From Amia ocellicauda (Eukaryota > Chordata > Actinopteri > Amiiformes > Amiidae): a stretch of 64,000 nt of DNA. The DNA lies in the NCBI RefSeq assembly GCF_036373705.1, contig NC_089858.1, forward strand, positions 38,403,137-38,467,136, written 5' to 3'. Each line of letters opens with the position of its first letter. Within the stretch, counting starts at the first letter, position 1. Below, in pieces: positions 17,372 to 29,720 of this stretch. Made by a program: the position numbers and the translations under genes. The notes under the pieces were generated by a model. The model saw nothing but the letters and a program-made list of their open reading frames with translations. It was not told the DNA's origin and made no database searches.

Positions 17372-17846
17372 GCTCCGGGATCAGGGTGGCAGAGGTGTGC
17401 AAGTCTTCAGCAGTGCAGGAATATCTGTAGTGGAAACCCAAACATTGTAATTTATGAGCAGTAAAATGTATGCTGCACAGAGGACTGTATTTTGTGTACG
17501 TGTGTTTTAAGCTTTCCTTCTTAGCTGCTACAATCTGGACCTTGCATGTATATGGAGAAGTGCTCAGCACGGGTCCAAAGAGATCGCTTACCACCAAGGT
17601 TTGAATTATTTATAACAGGAGGTCATTATAGTTTGTCACATGTAGTACAAACCAATGTACCATGATATATAGCATAGTTCAATTTTCACTGATGTGTGAT
17701 CAGCCACTGTGAGCAAGACAACGTCATTCATAATAGACTAGAATGAGAATCTTGTATCACATTTCAGAAATAAAAAAGAAAACACTTCACAAGACTCTTT
17801 AGAATAGCACTCAAGGTTAATTTAAAATATGATTTAATCATCTAAC

Positions 17847-17970
17847 CTGTCTCTCCAGACCGAAACAGTCCCACCGCTTTGTACGAAATGCACTTCCGCA
17901 AACACGGTCAGCTGACACGTCACTAGCCAATAGCGTCTCTTGTCTCTTATAAGGGGCCCAATCAGAGTTA
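17847..17970 (-). promoter_or_regulatory. ankrd39: Putative ankrd39 5' non-coding exon and promoter
   Basis: On the minus strand a donor (ACAG|GTTAGA) ends at 17847, pairing with the acceptor at 17424 just before the ATG exon. Upstream are a CRE-like TGACGTG (inside 17914-17924), TTATAA at 17947-17952, and two CCAAT motifs at about 17926 and 17958. The TSS cannot be fixed from sequence. Confidence 0.5.
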
Positions 17971-18288
17971 TGCGTTAAATCACTTGTGGCAAACACTCGG
18001 CTAGTTTAATATACTGTATTTTAATATTTTAAAGAGATCTTTACATTAATGTATCTGATTTATATACATTATTCGTTTTACATTGTCTAGGCATTTTATT
18101 AAGACCAATTCCTAAAGGCAAAGGAGGGGAAATAAAGTTACTCTAAAGCTTAGGAACAGACAATGGATAGAATTCAAGTTTGTTAATAACGTATTTATTT
18201 ATTCTATACTAGTCTACAGTAGGCTACAGTTACATACTGTGACATGTCTTCAGTGATGGCTTATTCTGTGTATCTGCAAGTAATGTGA
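17971..18288. other. Short intergenic stretch, nothing seen
   Basis: AT-rich sequence upstream of the ankrd39 promoter. No gene or recognisable repeat. Confidence 0.5.
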
Positions 18289-18374
18289 TTTCACAGACCT
18301 TGATTAGCACTAGACTTGCACTCTACCTAATGACACTGGCAGTCCAAGACTAGTGTTCATCTGCGTCTGTGAAA
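18289..18374. repeat. Small inverted-repeat element (MITE-like), copy 1
   Basis: A perfect 10-bp terminal inverted repeat (tttcacagac at 18289, gtctgtgaaa at 18365) encloses imperfect inverted subterminal sequence (ttgattagcactagacttg versus caagactagtgttcatctg). About 86 bp, without coding capacity. Related copies lie at about 20626-20696 and 21795-21833, around gnrh1. Confidence 0.65.
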
Positions 18375-18658
18375 CCAGGTCCATGTACCTCTAGGGGGTG
18401 GGTGGTAGAAAAAGAAGGTAGGCTGAAATAGACTGCTAAATTATCACGTTTAAACCATTATTTGATTTGCAATTAAAAACATAATGTTCCTCTTCAAAGA
18501 TAAATTGGCTGTGCACTCAGTTGTAGAAAAGTTCATTCAAATAAATACATTGGGAGATGTATAATTTAATGCAACATATAAACAGAAAGATGTTTTAATG
18601 TTATAATTTCGACAGACATAATTTGAATAATTGCATGTACAAGTGGGGTTGATAGCAG

Positions 18659-18664
18659 TTTATT
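18659..18664 (-). terminator. gnrh1: gnrh1 poly(A) signal
   Basis: AATAAA on the minus strand about 90 bases after the gnrh1 stop codon, consistent with the short 3' UTR usual for this gene. Confidence 0.6.
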
Positions 18665-18753
18665 ACGAGAAGAATCCACAAAATACATTACACCGTCATA
18701 AGAGACACACAGGCGTGTCAATGGCATGTTAGACTGAGGGAGTTTGTCTTCAG

Positions 18754-20962
18754 CTAAATATTTTGACGTCCACTTTCTCCTTCAGCCAGGCTTGCCTACA
18801 ATAAAGAGAAGAAGATTACAGACAGAAAGAGCACAGCATCATAATCTGGGCTCTTAATAATGTAATTTGGCATTAGAAAATAACATTAACCCTGTGCTGG
18901 GTTTCAGAACGCCTTTCATGTATGTGAACCGAAACCATGGTCTATAATCTGAGTCATTAATGGGCTCAATTAAAATCCATGGAGTTGACAGAGATTCCAC
19001 ATGCTTTGAAACTAGTACATAGTACATAAGTGCACTGAAGACCTATCTGCCTCACTGGAAGCTCCGAATTGCCTTTTCACAGCGCACACTGTTGTCCTGC
19101 GTCCCCAGTTGACCGCACACTCACCAGTAAGTCCTTCAGGCTGGAGAGTCTGCTGTATGGGGAGACATCAGCACATCTGGGCAGACTGGCAGGGCCTAGA
19201 TTCTTAACCTCCTCAGCAATCTGCAGTGGAGATGCAATATAATATCAAGGGAGGGGAAATAACTACCAAAACAGAGTTTACTGAACTGATCACAGACCAG
19301 TTTTCACACTCTCCATATGACATTTGTATGTATAAAGCCATAAAGTGTTATCGGTGAGAGCTGAATCAGTACTCCATACAAGGCTCTGCTATAATTCACA
19401 CAGAATTACAATGATGTTTTTTCTCTCTCTCTCTATTTCCTACATTACTACTAAGAAACTCAATATCCGCTCTGCAGTGTAGTGTGGGTCTCGAGTGAAG
19501 CACTACTCTTGTATGTTAAACTGTCCTGGAACAGGAGCTCAGAATCAATTTGCCACAGGCACCTGGGCACAGGACAGATCAGAAACAATTGCACAAAGTC
19601 TGCGCTGGCCGGTAATACGTACGTCTTGCAGTGTGTCCTGCAGGCTCTCTGCTGCTCTCTTGCCACCAGGTCTCAGGCCATATGACCAGTGCTGACAGCA
19701 GGCCTGCAACATCAATGTTGTGGCCAGTACCAGCCACAAGAGGGCACTCCTGTGTGCATTCATTCTGAAAGTGCAAACACCTTCTAGTAGGTTTCAGTTC
19801 TGTACTACTGACCCACGCCAAGTCACCACGGGCTGTACATAACCCCAGGCATGTTCATGATGAAACTATTTATAACTCTTTACTATAAAAATAAATGGTT
19901 CTGGGTTTAAATGTTTACATATTATCGCTGTATTCTTACCCTTGTATTACCCCAGTATTTTAAAACTACCCCCATCCCCAACTGATTGCATGGAACCCAA
20001 TCTTTCTTCTAAATGCTAGACCTACATTTCTTCTTTAAAGGTATCTTAAAAGGGGGTTACAGAGTAAATATCCTAGCAGTATGCCTTAACTAAATTCCCT
20101 GATTTTACCTGTAGTGTCATAAATCTAGTTCTTTCTAACAGTCATTTACTACTAGATCTGGAACAAAATAAAAATCTTGATATTAAACTCAGAGGGATCT
20201 AGTAGAAGTATGGAGCTTGTCTGGAACAGAAATATTGTGGTAGCCAGTCAATGGATTCTGGATTAGGATCAGGGATCCCACAGCTGAGATCTAGGGAGAT
20301 GTTATCTTCTAAAACCAACAGACTGTAAGACATCAGTTTTATTTGAAGAAATAGCTTGAATTTCACAGCTTTTTGGGACAAATTCCATACTGAAACTGCT
20401 GTATAGTGGATTTACCGCTGCTCAGTGGACTGTGTGAGTGGAGTGATTTGTATGGCTACTTAAATACTTTTGTCAAACTTTCTTGATTACATCTAATGAT
20501 TTCAAAAACAAATTGTATGATTTTGTATGATGCATCTTTTCCAAACAGAAAACTAGATTGTACCATGTCTCTACATAAATTAAAGTGTTCAGATCTTAGT
20601 ACATCTTCATCTCTTTCAATTCGCCTCAGACTTCAATTAGCACGAATCTTGGACTAACATTCATCCCAAAACCGGTGTTTATCGGAGTCTGTGAAGTTAC
20701 AAAACTGAGTTACAAAACTGGTAATATTGTTCATCAATCCATACAATTGAATAATTGTATTGAGTGCTCAAGTAGGTGGGAAAGAAATGACAGATATATA
20801 ACCACATCCCTGATAGACTACAAGTCCTGACTGTTTTGGTGAAGCAGCATTAAGAAGCACACATGAAAACAATCTATATTGCATGATACAGTAGTCATTC
20901 TCTTACCTTGTCTGTGGGTCACAGCGGCTGAGGTTGTCTTACTTTCTTGGTCCCTCTCGGCA
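18754..20962 (-). CDS. gnrh1: Prepro-gonadotropin-releasing hormone 1 (mammalian-type GnRH)
   Basis: Precursor of the hypothalamic decapeptide that drives pituitary gonadotropin release. Coding exons are 19763-19623, 19220-19125 and 18795-18754, giving 92 residues. Residues 1-23 form a signal peptide ([19 protein letters not shown]...). Residues 24-33 are the hormone [10 protein letters not shown], whose Gln becomes pyroglutamate. It is followed by the GKR amidation and cleavage signal, then the GnRH-associated peptide ending [13 protein letters not shown], comparable to the mammalian GAP tail. The ATG exon begins one base before the start codon after a CAG acceptor. A non-coding exon 1 is inferred from about 20962 to the donor at 20907 (CAAG|GTAAGA), below a TATA box. 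This four-exon layout is standard for GNRH genes. The decapeptide is identical to the mammalian form, unlike most teleost GnRH1 peptides. The kctd9 neighbour matches the conserved GNRH1-KCTD9 linkage. Confidence 0.97.
20626..20696. repeat. Small inverted-repeat element, copy 2 (in gnrh1 intron 1)
   Basis: Contains 'cagacttcaattagcac' and 'cttggactaac' at the left and 'gtctgtgaa' at the right. These match the ends of the element at 18289-18374. It lies between the non-coding exon 1 and exon 2 of gnrh1. Confidence 0.55.
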
Positions 20963-20988
20963 ATGCTCTGTGGTTGGCTTTTCTCTGT

Positions 20989-20997
20989 CTTTTATAC
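20989..20997 (-). promoter_or_regulatory. gnrh1: gnrh1 TATA box
   Basis: Minus-strand GTATAAAAG. It lies about 27 bases upstream of the inferred start of non-coding exon 1, whose donor is at 20907. Confidence 0.7.
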
Positions 20998-23900
20998 CTT
21001 GTCCTATCCCCTCTCACTCCCCACTGTACTCACACAGCACTCACCTCTCAGGAGTCCCGCAGAGCATTTTAAGAGCTTAACACTAAACCCACTTAAGTGG
21101 AGGGAAGAATTAAATAAACACACAAGTGTAAACAGCAATGCCAGACAGAAGCTGATACACCATTATTATGCAATCATTAATTACTTCAAGGTCTTGGTCA
21201 TTTATTACTTTAGTATGTATTTCTTTTTTTTTTTTTTTTTAAGTAGAAAACTTGACCGATTTGTTCTTAGAGAATGTGGATCACAAAAGAAAATCCAAGT
21301 TATGGTTATCTTTATAAGTATGATTTTGTCTTGAATACATGTTCTACAGATGGCACAGATATTTGTATGTGGACTCACAAAATGTACAATGCATAATATA
21401 TACTGTACACATTAAAAAAAAAGTTAAATGTAAGGATACTCAGAAAGCTAATAGCCATTGGAAAGCCAAAACACTTTAAAAATAATTATATATAAGTAAA
21501 CACTTAGAGAAAAAAAGTCAATAGTGCTTTGCAATTAAGATTTCAGTACTCAATCCACACACAAATTACTGATGTTTAGAAAAACAAAACAAGAAAACTG
21601 TCATTGTACTATATTTGTTTTCTAAAGGTTTAAGTTTGAATCTTTTTGAGCATCAATTATGCTAGTTAAAATATTTTAAAATGCTATAAAGCTTTTGTCT
21701 TGTTTGTTTCTGAACTTCACTGAATGAACATTATAACGGTTTCACAGCTCACAGTAGCTATAGACTTGCTAGGCGATGTTGTTTTAGATGTTAGGTGTAG
21801 TCCAAGACTAGTGCTAATTGAAGTCTTAAAAAGATAACCTGAAGATTTAAAAAGCTCCAAATGCAACACCTCACTTAGAAAAATCCTGCTGTGATATATA
21901 TGTGTACATCTGGTCAAATGGGACTTAAGAGGCTTATCTTACAGACCTAGACCCAGCCGAGACTCGGAAAGTGAGGAACCAGGAACATATCTACCAACAG
22001 AGACACAGATTCTGCCCGGAGCACTAAACTTTTGCTAAGTTTGCTCTGAAGCACCAAAGAACAGTACTAAGTGTTGCTAATATTCTGGTTTTAGTTCAGC
22101 ATCAATTTCACATACACTTTAATCTTCCTTTTAGGCACAAGAAAAACTTTAGAGCAAAAACAACTTGATCAAGAAATAGGTTATGAATTGAAAGTAATAT
22201 GGGGAAAATAAAAGGCAGCATTCTTTTTGCACACCTTGCATTATTGTGAAGCATCCTTGACCCACAACTTTATAGTCATATTTACAATAACATGCATCAA
22301 GATAATCGATTCCAGACAAATAAAGACCCACACACTTTTTTCTTTCTTTCATTGTTATTATTTTTTAACAGTCCATTCGATAAAATACAAATTCCTGTCT
22401 GAGTGAGTGCAAACATGATAGACTGGGTGAGAACACCTGGAAGTATCAGACCCCCAGCCTTCATAAAGGCAATTTACGTCCACTCTTTAATACATAAATA
22501 TATAGTCTTATATGCTTATATATATTAAAATAAATAACCATTATTACAGGGTTCTGATATGCAAACAATATTGCCCTTTGCTCTAAAAATAACAGACTAA
22601 ATTCTATAATTGCCTTCATTGCAAGCCAAGGCGGAGTACCTTGGAAAAAGCAAAAAGTGCCCTGAAAGTACTTGCTAAGCCACTGCGATTTATTTTTCAG
22701 TTTTCTTTTTTAAATTACTGCTGGCACCGGTCAGTCTGCGTTTACTCGATCAGTTTGTCTATCTTTGCAGAGAATTCTCGGATACACCTTATGCAAAAAC
22801 CTCAATACTTTTTTCTACAAAAATAAAACCTCAGATTATAAAATCCCAGAAAAGTATATAATCTTTCCCATTATTATTATTTCTTTCAAATAAGAAATAA
22901 ATTAGATTTTTTTTCCCCATCATCATCAGTGGGGACAACACAATTTGATTAAACTAAAACTGCAAAATAGGATTTCTTCCAGCAGATCTGGATCAACAGT
23001 GCTGAAGGTACAGGGCACTGCAGCCACGATTGACAGCAACGAGGAACTGATCCAACAGCCTGTCTGGGAAGCACTTGATTTAAACACAGACTCCTGACAT
23101 CATGGGATCTTTACAAAGTGGAAATGCACCACATTCAATAAGTGGGACTGCTACAGATGCAGGGATCAATTTTAAAACAATGCTCAGCTAATTTGGTGCA
23201 AGGCATATACACTTAATATTAACAGTCACAAATATTTGGTTCTCCCTCTTCCATGTACCCTGCACTTTTCCAGCATTAGATTTAGCATTCATTACTCCAA
23301 GGTCATCTTATCATACATAATTTAAACCTAGCCACAGTAAAACTCGTGGAATCAGGTTTAATGTCTAGGTGACGGTCTTCTAGAATTAGACCTTGCCGTT
23401 TTTGTTGCTCATGTTGGTCACGTCGTCTCCATGAACTAAGTGCAAAACTGTTGATGGCGATTGATCTGCAGGAGTAGAAAAGTGCAAGTTTGTTGAAATA
23501 AAACCATTAGGGCCGAAATGCTGGCATAAAGCCCTGCTACATTACAAATAAAAAAAAAAAACAATTCTATCACTGAAATTCTTTTTTTTGTCAAGCAGGG
23601 TTACTGGACTTGTTTTGAACTTATCTCCTGCAGCACTCTCACATTTACAGTACCACAATAGTGCAACAGCAAAAAGCCCTGTCCTATCCCGTTATATCAT
23701 TTTTCATTCTTCTGTAACATCTCCCATGTTTCAATCCTGACCCAATTTTGATTAGGTGCAGCTTATCATTATCCAGCAGCATTGACAACAATATTTTGGG
23801 CCTACATGAAATCATATTGAACAGTGGTGCCATGCAATCAGCCCGGTTTCAAGAATAAAGTGTAGGTTTTGAAGGAATTAGCTAAGCAGTATAATTAATA

Positions 23901-24912
23901 AAAGGGAGGCAGAGGACCTTGCAGGGAAACATTAAAAACTGCAAGTCATAACCAATTCTAACATACAGAGCCATTGACTAAAGGGACAGAACTCCAAGGA
24001 AGATCAATCCTGCACACGTCTAACAGCCCACAGTTCATTTACCATTTTTGCTGCTGCTCCCCTCCCAAAGTCCTCTGAACTCATGCATTTATTAATTCTG
24101 TGTACATCACAAGAGCATTTCACACTGAGTATGGAGACAGTGAAAACTAGATTTTCAAGGTGGCCATCTTAAAACCTGGCAGTAAAACTTAAATATCTGC
24201 AAGACGTGTCCTACCTCCCGTAGGTAGACAGTCATTAAAGCAGCCATCCCTGTATTCGAACGCAACTATTTTTTGTTCTCTGGTTATTGCGGATAATGAT
24301 AGATAGAGAAAAGGAAGTGGGTATTATATGACAGTGCTCAATATATATGAAATAAAGTGGCATCTCTCTCTTTCATGAATAATACAAGGAATTACAGCAT
24401 AATTGCAGGATTTCGGTATTGCAACACATCCTTGGTTAAGTGTGGTACTAACACTGATCTGAAATGCAAAATGTAGGAGTCTTAAATCTGAAAACTGCCC
24501 AGTTCCAACTATAGGGAACACATTCCAGTTATACACCCCAAATAAATGCAAACCCTGAGCCATCACTCGAGTCAACTGCAATGATATTAGAAGAACTCCT
24601 ATATCTAGTACACCAAGCCTCTAATGAGAAACATCACTAGAGTTGGAAAGTTCTTAAACACTGATGTGGAAGGATGCAAACCCTGCCTAACTAGTGCAAA
24701 GAAATAAAGCTAATAATTTAGGGCTGTGCTGGGCTGTGTATACAGAGATGCCACAGGGATTAGATACATTTCCTGTATGTCAGAAGGAACACTGGGATTG
24801 GCTATGGTGCCCAGCGGGGTGGTGAGGAGAGATGCTGGGATTGGGTGGCTGGCCAGAGGCGACTGCAGGACCTGCCAGGTCTCTCGGGCAGCGTGGGAGT
24901 CTTTGACAATGG
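20998..24912. other. Intergenic stretch between gnrh1 promoter and kctd9 stop; probable kctd9 3' UTR at right
   Basis: The left part should contain gnrh1 upstream regulatory sequence. A T18 run lies at 21223-21240 and a copy of the inverted-repeat element at 21795-21833. The portion adjoining 24912 is probably kctd9 3' UTR, with several minus-strand AATAAA candidates, for example near 22690, but the end cannot be fixed. No open frame resembles a protein. Confidence 0.5.
21795..21833. repeat. Inverted-repeat element fragment, copy 3
   Basis: 'gtccaagactagtgctaatt' followed by gaagtct is the reverse complement of the left end of copy 2 at about 20626. It appears to be a half element. Confidence 0.5.
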
Positions 24913-27900
24913 TTATCTGACACTCTGGGACATGTGCAGTGGTGTCAGCATCTCCTCAAATATGGCCCCCTTCACGTTGGACCCTCGCAAGTTAGCCTCC
25001 TGAAGGTCACAGCCAGATAGGTCACAGTTCTAAAGGAGAACAAGCAGAAAACAAGACGGACTCTGAACAATGGAAGATTTTTCTATAAACCTATCAACGT
25101 GCAAACATGCTTTTTATTTCAGATGGGATTCGAGACTTGCTCTTGCTGAAAGTACGAGCAGTGTCATAAGAAGTGACCTTTTGATGTTTTAGATTAGAAT
25201 ATCTCTGTTCAAGAAGGGCTGAATGGTTGCGGCTGTGCTAGAGGTTTGGCAAGATCTGTAGGTGCCCCATCTGCATAAACCCTCACCTCCAGATCAGTGC
25301 CAGCCAGGGTGGCGCCGCGCAGGTTGCAGTTCTTCAGCTTGGCGTTCTTCAGCGTGGCAACTCGCAGGTTGATGCCGGTCATCTGACTGCCCTCCATGTC
25401 CACTCCCTTTAAGTTAGCACCTAGCAGCACAGAGGGCCATCAGAATTAGAGATCAGAAAGTACTGCAAGCCGAACTAAAAAATAGCAAATCCCGTAGAAG
25501 TTTTTCTTTAGGCCTAAAAAATCAAACCACTGTAGATGAGAATCCTAACCAAACATTTCATATACTACATTTAATTCATCACTTCAATATTTCAGAGAAA
25601 ACAGAAAAGCAACACAAATTGCAAATGAAGGGTATTTACAAGATGAGGTATTGCTCATCTTCACAGAATGGTTGGAATCAACAAATCAGTGGTTAGCGCT
25701 ACAGTATGTTTTTCCATCACGCGGTTCCATCTGGAAACAATCAGTCTGGCCTGAAGCTCATATTCCAAGAATATAACGATCTTTAAGGTACTTCCAAGAA
25801 ATGGAAATCTGTTTTTTGGTTTTCAATCAGTTTGATCTCATGGGGGTTTGCAAAAATCAGTAACTTGTTTTGGAAGTAAAGAATTAACTGTTTCTGTAAG
25901 GAAAAAAAAAAAAAACAGCTAATAAAAATAACATTCCACACACTGGTGTTACCACTAAGTGTCACAGAAAGGGAACCCACCTTCCAGATTAGCTTTTAGG
26001 CCTGAGGGATCCTCGAAGTTACAGCCCTTCAGAGATGCCCCCTCGGCGTTAGAGCATAGCATCTTGACACCCTGCAGGTTAGCACCCTGGAGAGACAGAG
26101 GAGTCAGAGAGAGAGCAGCCAAAAAACAGACAGACAGACACACCTTTGCAGGGCAACATCTGAGAAATAGAGCAGCTATTCCACCAAGTCAATAAATATA
26201 AGTGCATAGGACAAGAGTATCCAAAACTTTTTCAAATCAGGAAAATGTAGTGTTCCAAAAATCATCAAGTAGTATATGTAAAGAGGCATAGCACTCTAAA
26301 AAAAAAAAAAAAAAAGTATTAAGATTCCAGTTTTTAGAAATTGGAAACCTATAAAGCAGACTGATTTGCAAAATATCACAATGACATGATTATAATTGAA
26401 CTATAATTCTTCGATTATATGAAGTTAGCCACTGTCTTATGGTCAGATTAACAGGACAGGCAGACAGTGCCCTCACATCTAGGTTGGCCCCAGAGAGGTC
26501 TGCCCGCTCCAGGTTGGCACAGCAGAGGTTGGCGTGAGTGAGGTTGCAGCGGCTAAGATTGGCCATCTTGAAGTTGATGTAGCGCAAGTCGAGACGGGAG
26601 AGGTCAGCACCACTGAAATTCAGACCCTACGAAGGACAGAGATGGTAATGGAGAAATAAAAGATTCATATCCTTAGTAGAAAATAGGATAAAATCAGAAT
26701 CAGGATAAAGATTAAACCAATTCACAGCAGTTGGGTCCATTCTACAACAAACTATGGAATCCAGAATTACAATTTCTACTCTACCTGGCAGCGCAGCTCT
26801 GACTTGGTGGGTGTGGCCAGCAAGAATCGCACAAACTCCTTCCTGGAGATGGGAGAGTGGTCTTCCGGGGGCTGGGATTTCTAAGAAGAAACACCGTCAG
26901 TCAGACTCTGATGCAGTAGGTCATACAGGAAAAAAAAATATCACAAACCCACAGCTTACTGATTATTCTACAATCAAATAAATATGGACTGAATGCACGC
27001 TTGCCAACTCCAGAGACCTGGGCAGCAGACTGACCTTACCTTAATCACCACCTCCAGCTGCTCCGCAAGCTGCTCTATGCCAAAGAAGCGGGCCTCCTCC
27101 AAAACTCCTAGAGCAGAACCATACAGTCAGAGCCAGGGTACAGCCACGCACCCCCCTACACTCACTGAAAACACATAGCGCTATGACAGATTTCTGGTTA
27201 TAGTTATAGTCTACCATCTTCCTACTCAAATTGATGAAGGAAACCATTTCAGCATGACTTGCAAAGATGATACGTGACTCAGAGATCACACTGTGGCCAG
27301 GAGAGCCTTCTGCGTCTTCTAGTTGGTGATTAATCAAAGCATTCATAAGTTACCTGACTCAATGGGTCCAATTAGTCTTTGTTTTTTGGTTGTTCCAGTT
27401 ATTTAGTGATTGCAGATTTAAAGAGGTCTACACAACTAATACAACCACATTTCCCCAGGAATAGAACTGGTTACTCTTGCTCCATAACAGTGATTTACAA
27501 TTGTGGTCTAATTTAGCCATCATTACTTTATTATGTTTCTAATCAAGTCATTTAAAGTTCAGCTGGAACAACCAGAAGTGACAGGGGCGACCTCGGACCT
27601 CGGAGTACGGCGTGCCCGATGGGCCGCTACTACCCACCCAGCAGGTTGATGCCCTTGTTGACGATGAGCTGGCCGTGCCGCAGGTAGTTGAGGATGGGCT
27701 CGAAGTACTCTGGGCTGCGGTCGATCAGGTACGCCCCCCGATCATCCTGCTTGTTACCCCACACGTCTGGAATGGAGAAAATGAGAGGGAGAAGAGAGAG
27801 AGAGAGAGAGAGAAGCCTACATTCACCAAAATCATTTATCATTCAGATAAAATGTCCCATTCCTTCTTAAAAAAATATTGAAAATGCAGAGTATAAAATA

Positions 27901-29493
27901 AAAAGGTCATAATGAAAGGAATAGAGGTCTACAGTGTACAAACAGACTCACCTTTGTCTCTGAACATGTGAGCCAACATACTCTCTGGCTCCTTGCTAAC
28001 CAGGGTGCTCCTGAGGAGAGACAGAATCAAACAGTCAAAGGTCAGCACGTTAAATTGCAGCCAAAGCAGGAAACCACTGCAGAGAATGACCGCCTTGTAC
28101 CGTGTGGTTGTGAAGCAGCGCCCTCCAATGTTTAACGTCAGCCAGTCCGTGTGCCCACCAGAATGCTCGTCTGAACCCTTCATTTCATTCTGGGGGTCTG
28201 GCACAGAGAGGGAGAAACCAGGGGCACAAATAGGAAGTTGATTATCTGTTCAAAAGCGATCTGCATTCGAAATCTGATTAGCGTGTGACCCAACTCACCT
28301 ACAAATGGGTCTCCTTCAGAAACAAACAACACATCGTCATCCCTGTGGGAGAGAATGAGGAAGGAAATGAACGGATGTGACTTAACTTGTTCATTTTTAT
28401 GTTTTGAAAACCTCTGACAGTTCAATCTGACTCCTGTTAACAGAGCGAGGGGATCGGAGAACTTGTCTGTTTAATGTTATAAACAAATAAAAGATAAAAA
28501 TCTTCTTCTAAATTAAATGGTGTCAAATCTTACTCTAGTACTACCACATACTGGATAAAGTTGGAGGCACCCCAGTTGGAGACAACAGTGTACCTTGTAC
28601 AAAAATAACTGTCAAATTGGGGTAGGGCAACAACTTTTTAAAGATGTATACATTCTTAACATATTCTGCAGGATATTTTAGCAGCATGTGTTCTTCAGTT
28701 TTACAAAGCCAAGCCCCCTTTACCTGATAAGGGCAATGTCATCGATGAGCCCCCCTTTCCCATTATAGAGACAGGAGGCTTTGATTCCCAGCTTGTTACT
28801 TGCTACAGACAACAAGTCAGCCAAGGTACCATACACTGCCACTACCTGAGAGAAACCGAGGCAGAAAAATACAAAGATCAAGACAAAGGAAACACTTGCA
28901 CAGCAGGTTCAGTTTTCACTAGCCCAGCTACAGGCTCGTATATATTCAAACACCAGGTGCTGGGAGCTTCCAGATCATTTCGATCAACCTAACATTGTGG
29001 GAGATCATCAATTGAAGTAATTAGTGTCTGGCTGTTTTATACAATTAACCAGGCAAAGCACAGCACACCCGAATACACACACCAACACATAGGCTTCTCA
29101 CAGATATTAAAATATCAGCTACATAAACACAGACAGAAAGCGCCTTATACCTTCATTCAGTCTTACAGGAATATACCAACGCCCAAGGCACAATCATTCA
29201 GATTCACCACAGAAGATGTAAATGTAGTTTTTCCGCAAGCTGTGTGGGTACTGTACAATGAACTGTAATAATCATTTAAAAGAATAGCGTCTTGACACGG
29301 AAGTATACCCGCTGCCAGCACGCCGAGTTTCATTTCAAATATTATGTTAACTTTTCTTTTTCTGCGGCATTGAAACACCAAGTCCATATCTGACGACTCT
29401 GATCCTGAATTAAAACTCATTATTAAGACTTATAATAGATCTCACCTTGCCGTTTTTGGAAGATCCATTCACGAAGAGAGTTACCCTCCTCAT
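24913..29493 (-). CDS. kctd9: BTB/POZ domain-containing protein KCTD9
   Basis: Cullin-3 ubiquitin ligase substrate adaptor. Twelve coding exons on the minus strand: 29493-29446, 28845-28724, 28342-28299, 28197-28101, 28010-27952, 27766-27638, 27107-27040, 26880-26785, 26626-26477, 26086-25981, 25420-25287, 25029-24913. All boundaries are GT/AG and phases fit. The sum is 1170 nt, or 389 residues, the same as I recall for the mammalian protein. Residues 1-70 form the ubiquitin-like KHA-type domain (starts [16 protein letters not shown]). Residues of about 88-190 are the BTB/T1 domain ([17 protein letters not shown], then VWGNKQD and [16 protein letters not shown]). Residues of about 222-380 are pentapeptide repeats of A(N/D)LxX type ([20 protein letters not shown] and on). 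The C-terminus [12 protein letters not shown] is conserved. One difference from the mammalian form is Asp for Gly before VWGNK, created at a splice junction. Adjacency to gnrh1 is conserved. Confidence 0.98.
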
Positions 29494-29720
29494 TCTTTGT
29501 ATACAGCTTGAAATATTATTTACAAAACTAGAATAAATATTGATATATATAAAAAAAAAATACTACTTAAAAAAATATGTCTGATTGAAAGAGTGCGACT
29601 GCTCGTAGAGGACAACCTAACCTGATAGTGGCTCAGTGTCTTCAGTAACCAATCACAGAGTCCGGAGAGCACCTGGTCAGCAGGGCAACCAATCGCAAGC
29701 ACGCAGCCGCAGACCAGGAA
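29494..29720 (-). promoter_or_regulatory. kctd9: kctd9 5' UTR and CCAAT promoter
   Basis: Two CCAAT motifs lie at about 29649 and 29689 upstream of the ATG at 29493, with no clear TATA box, as usual for a housekeeping-type promoter. The TSS is not determined. Confidence 0.45.
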
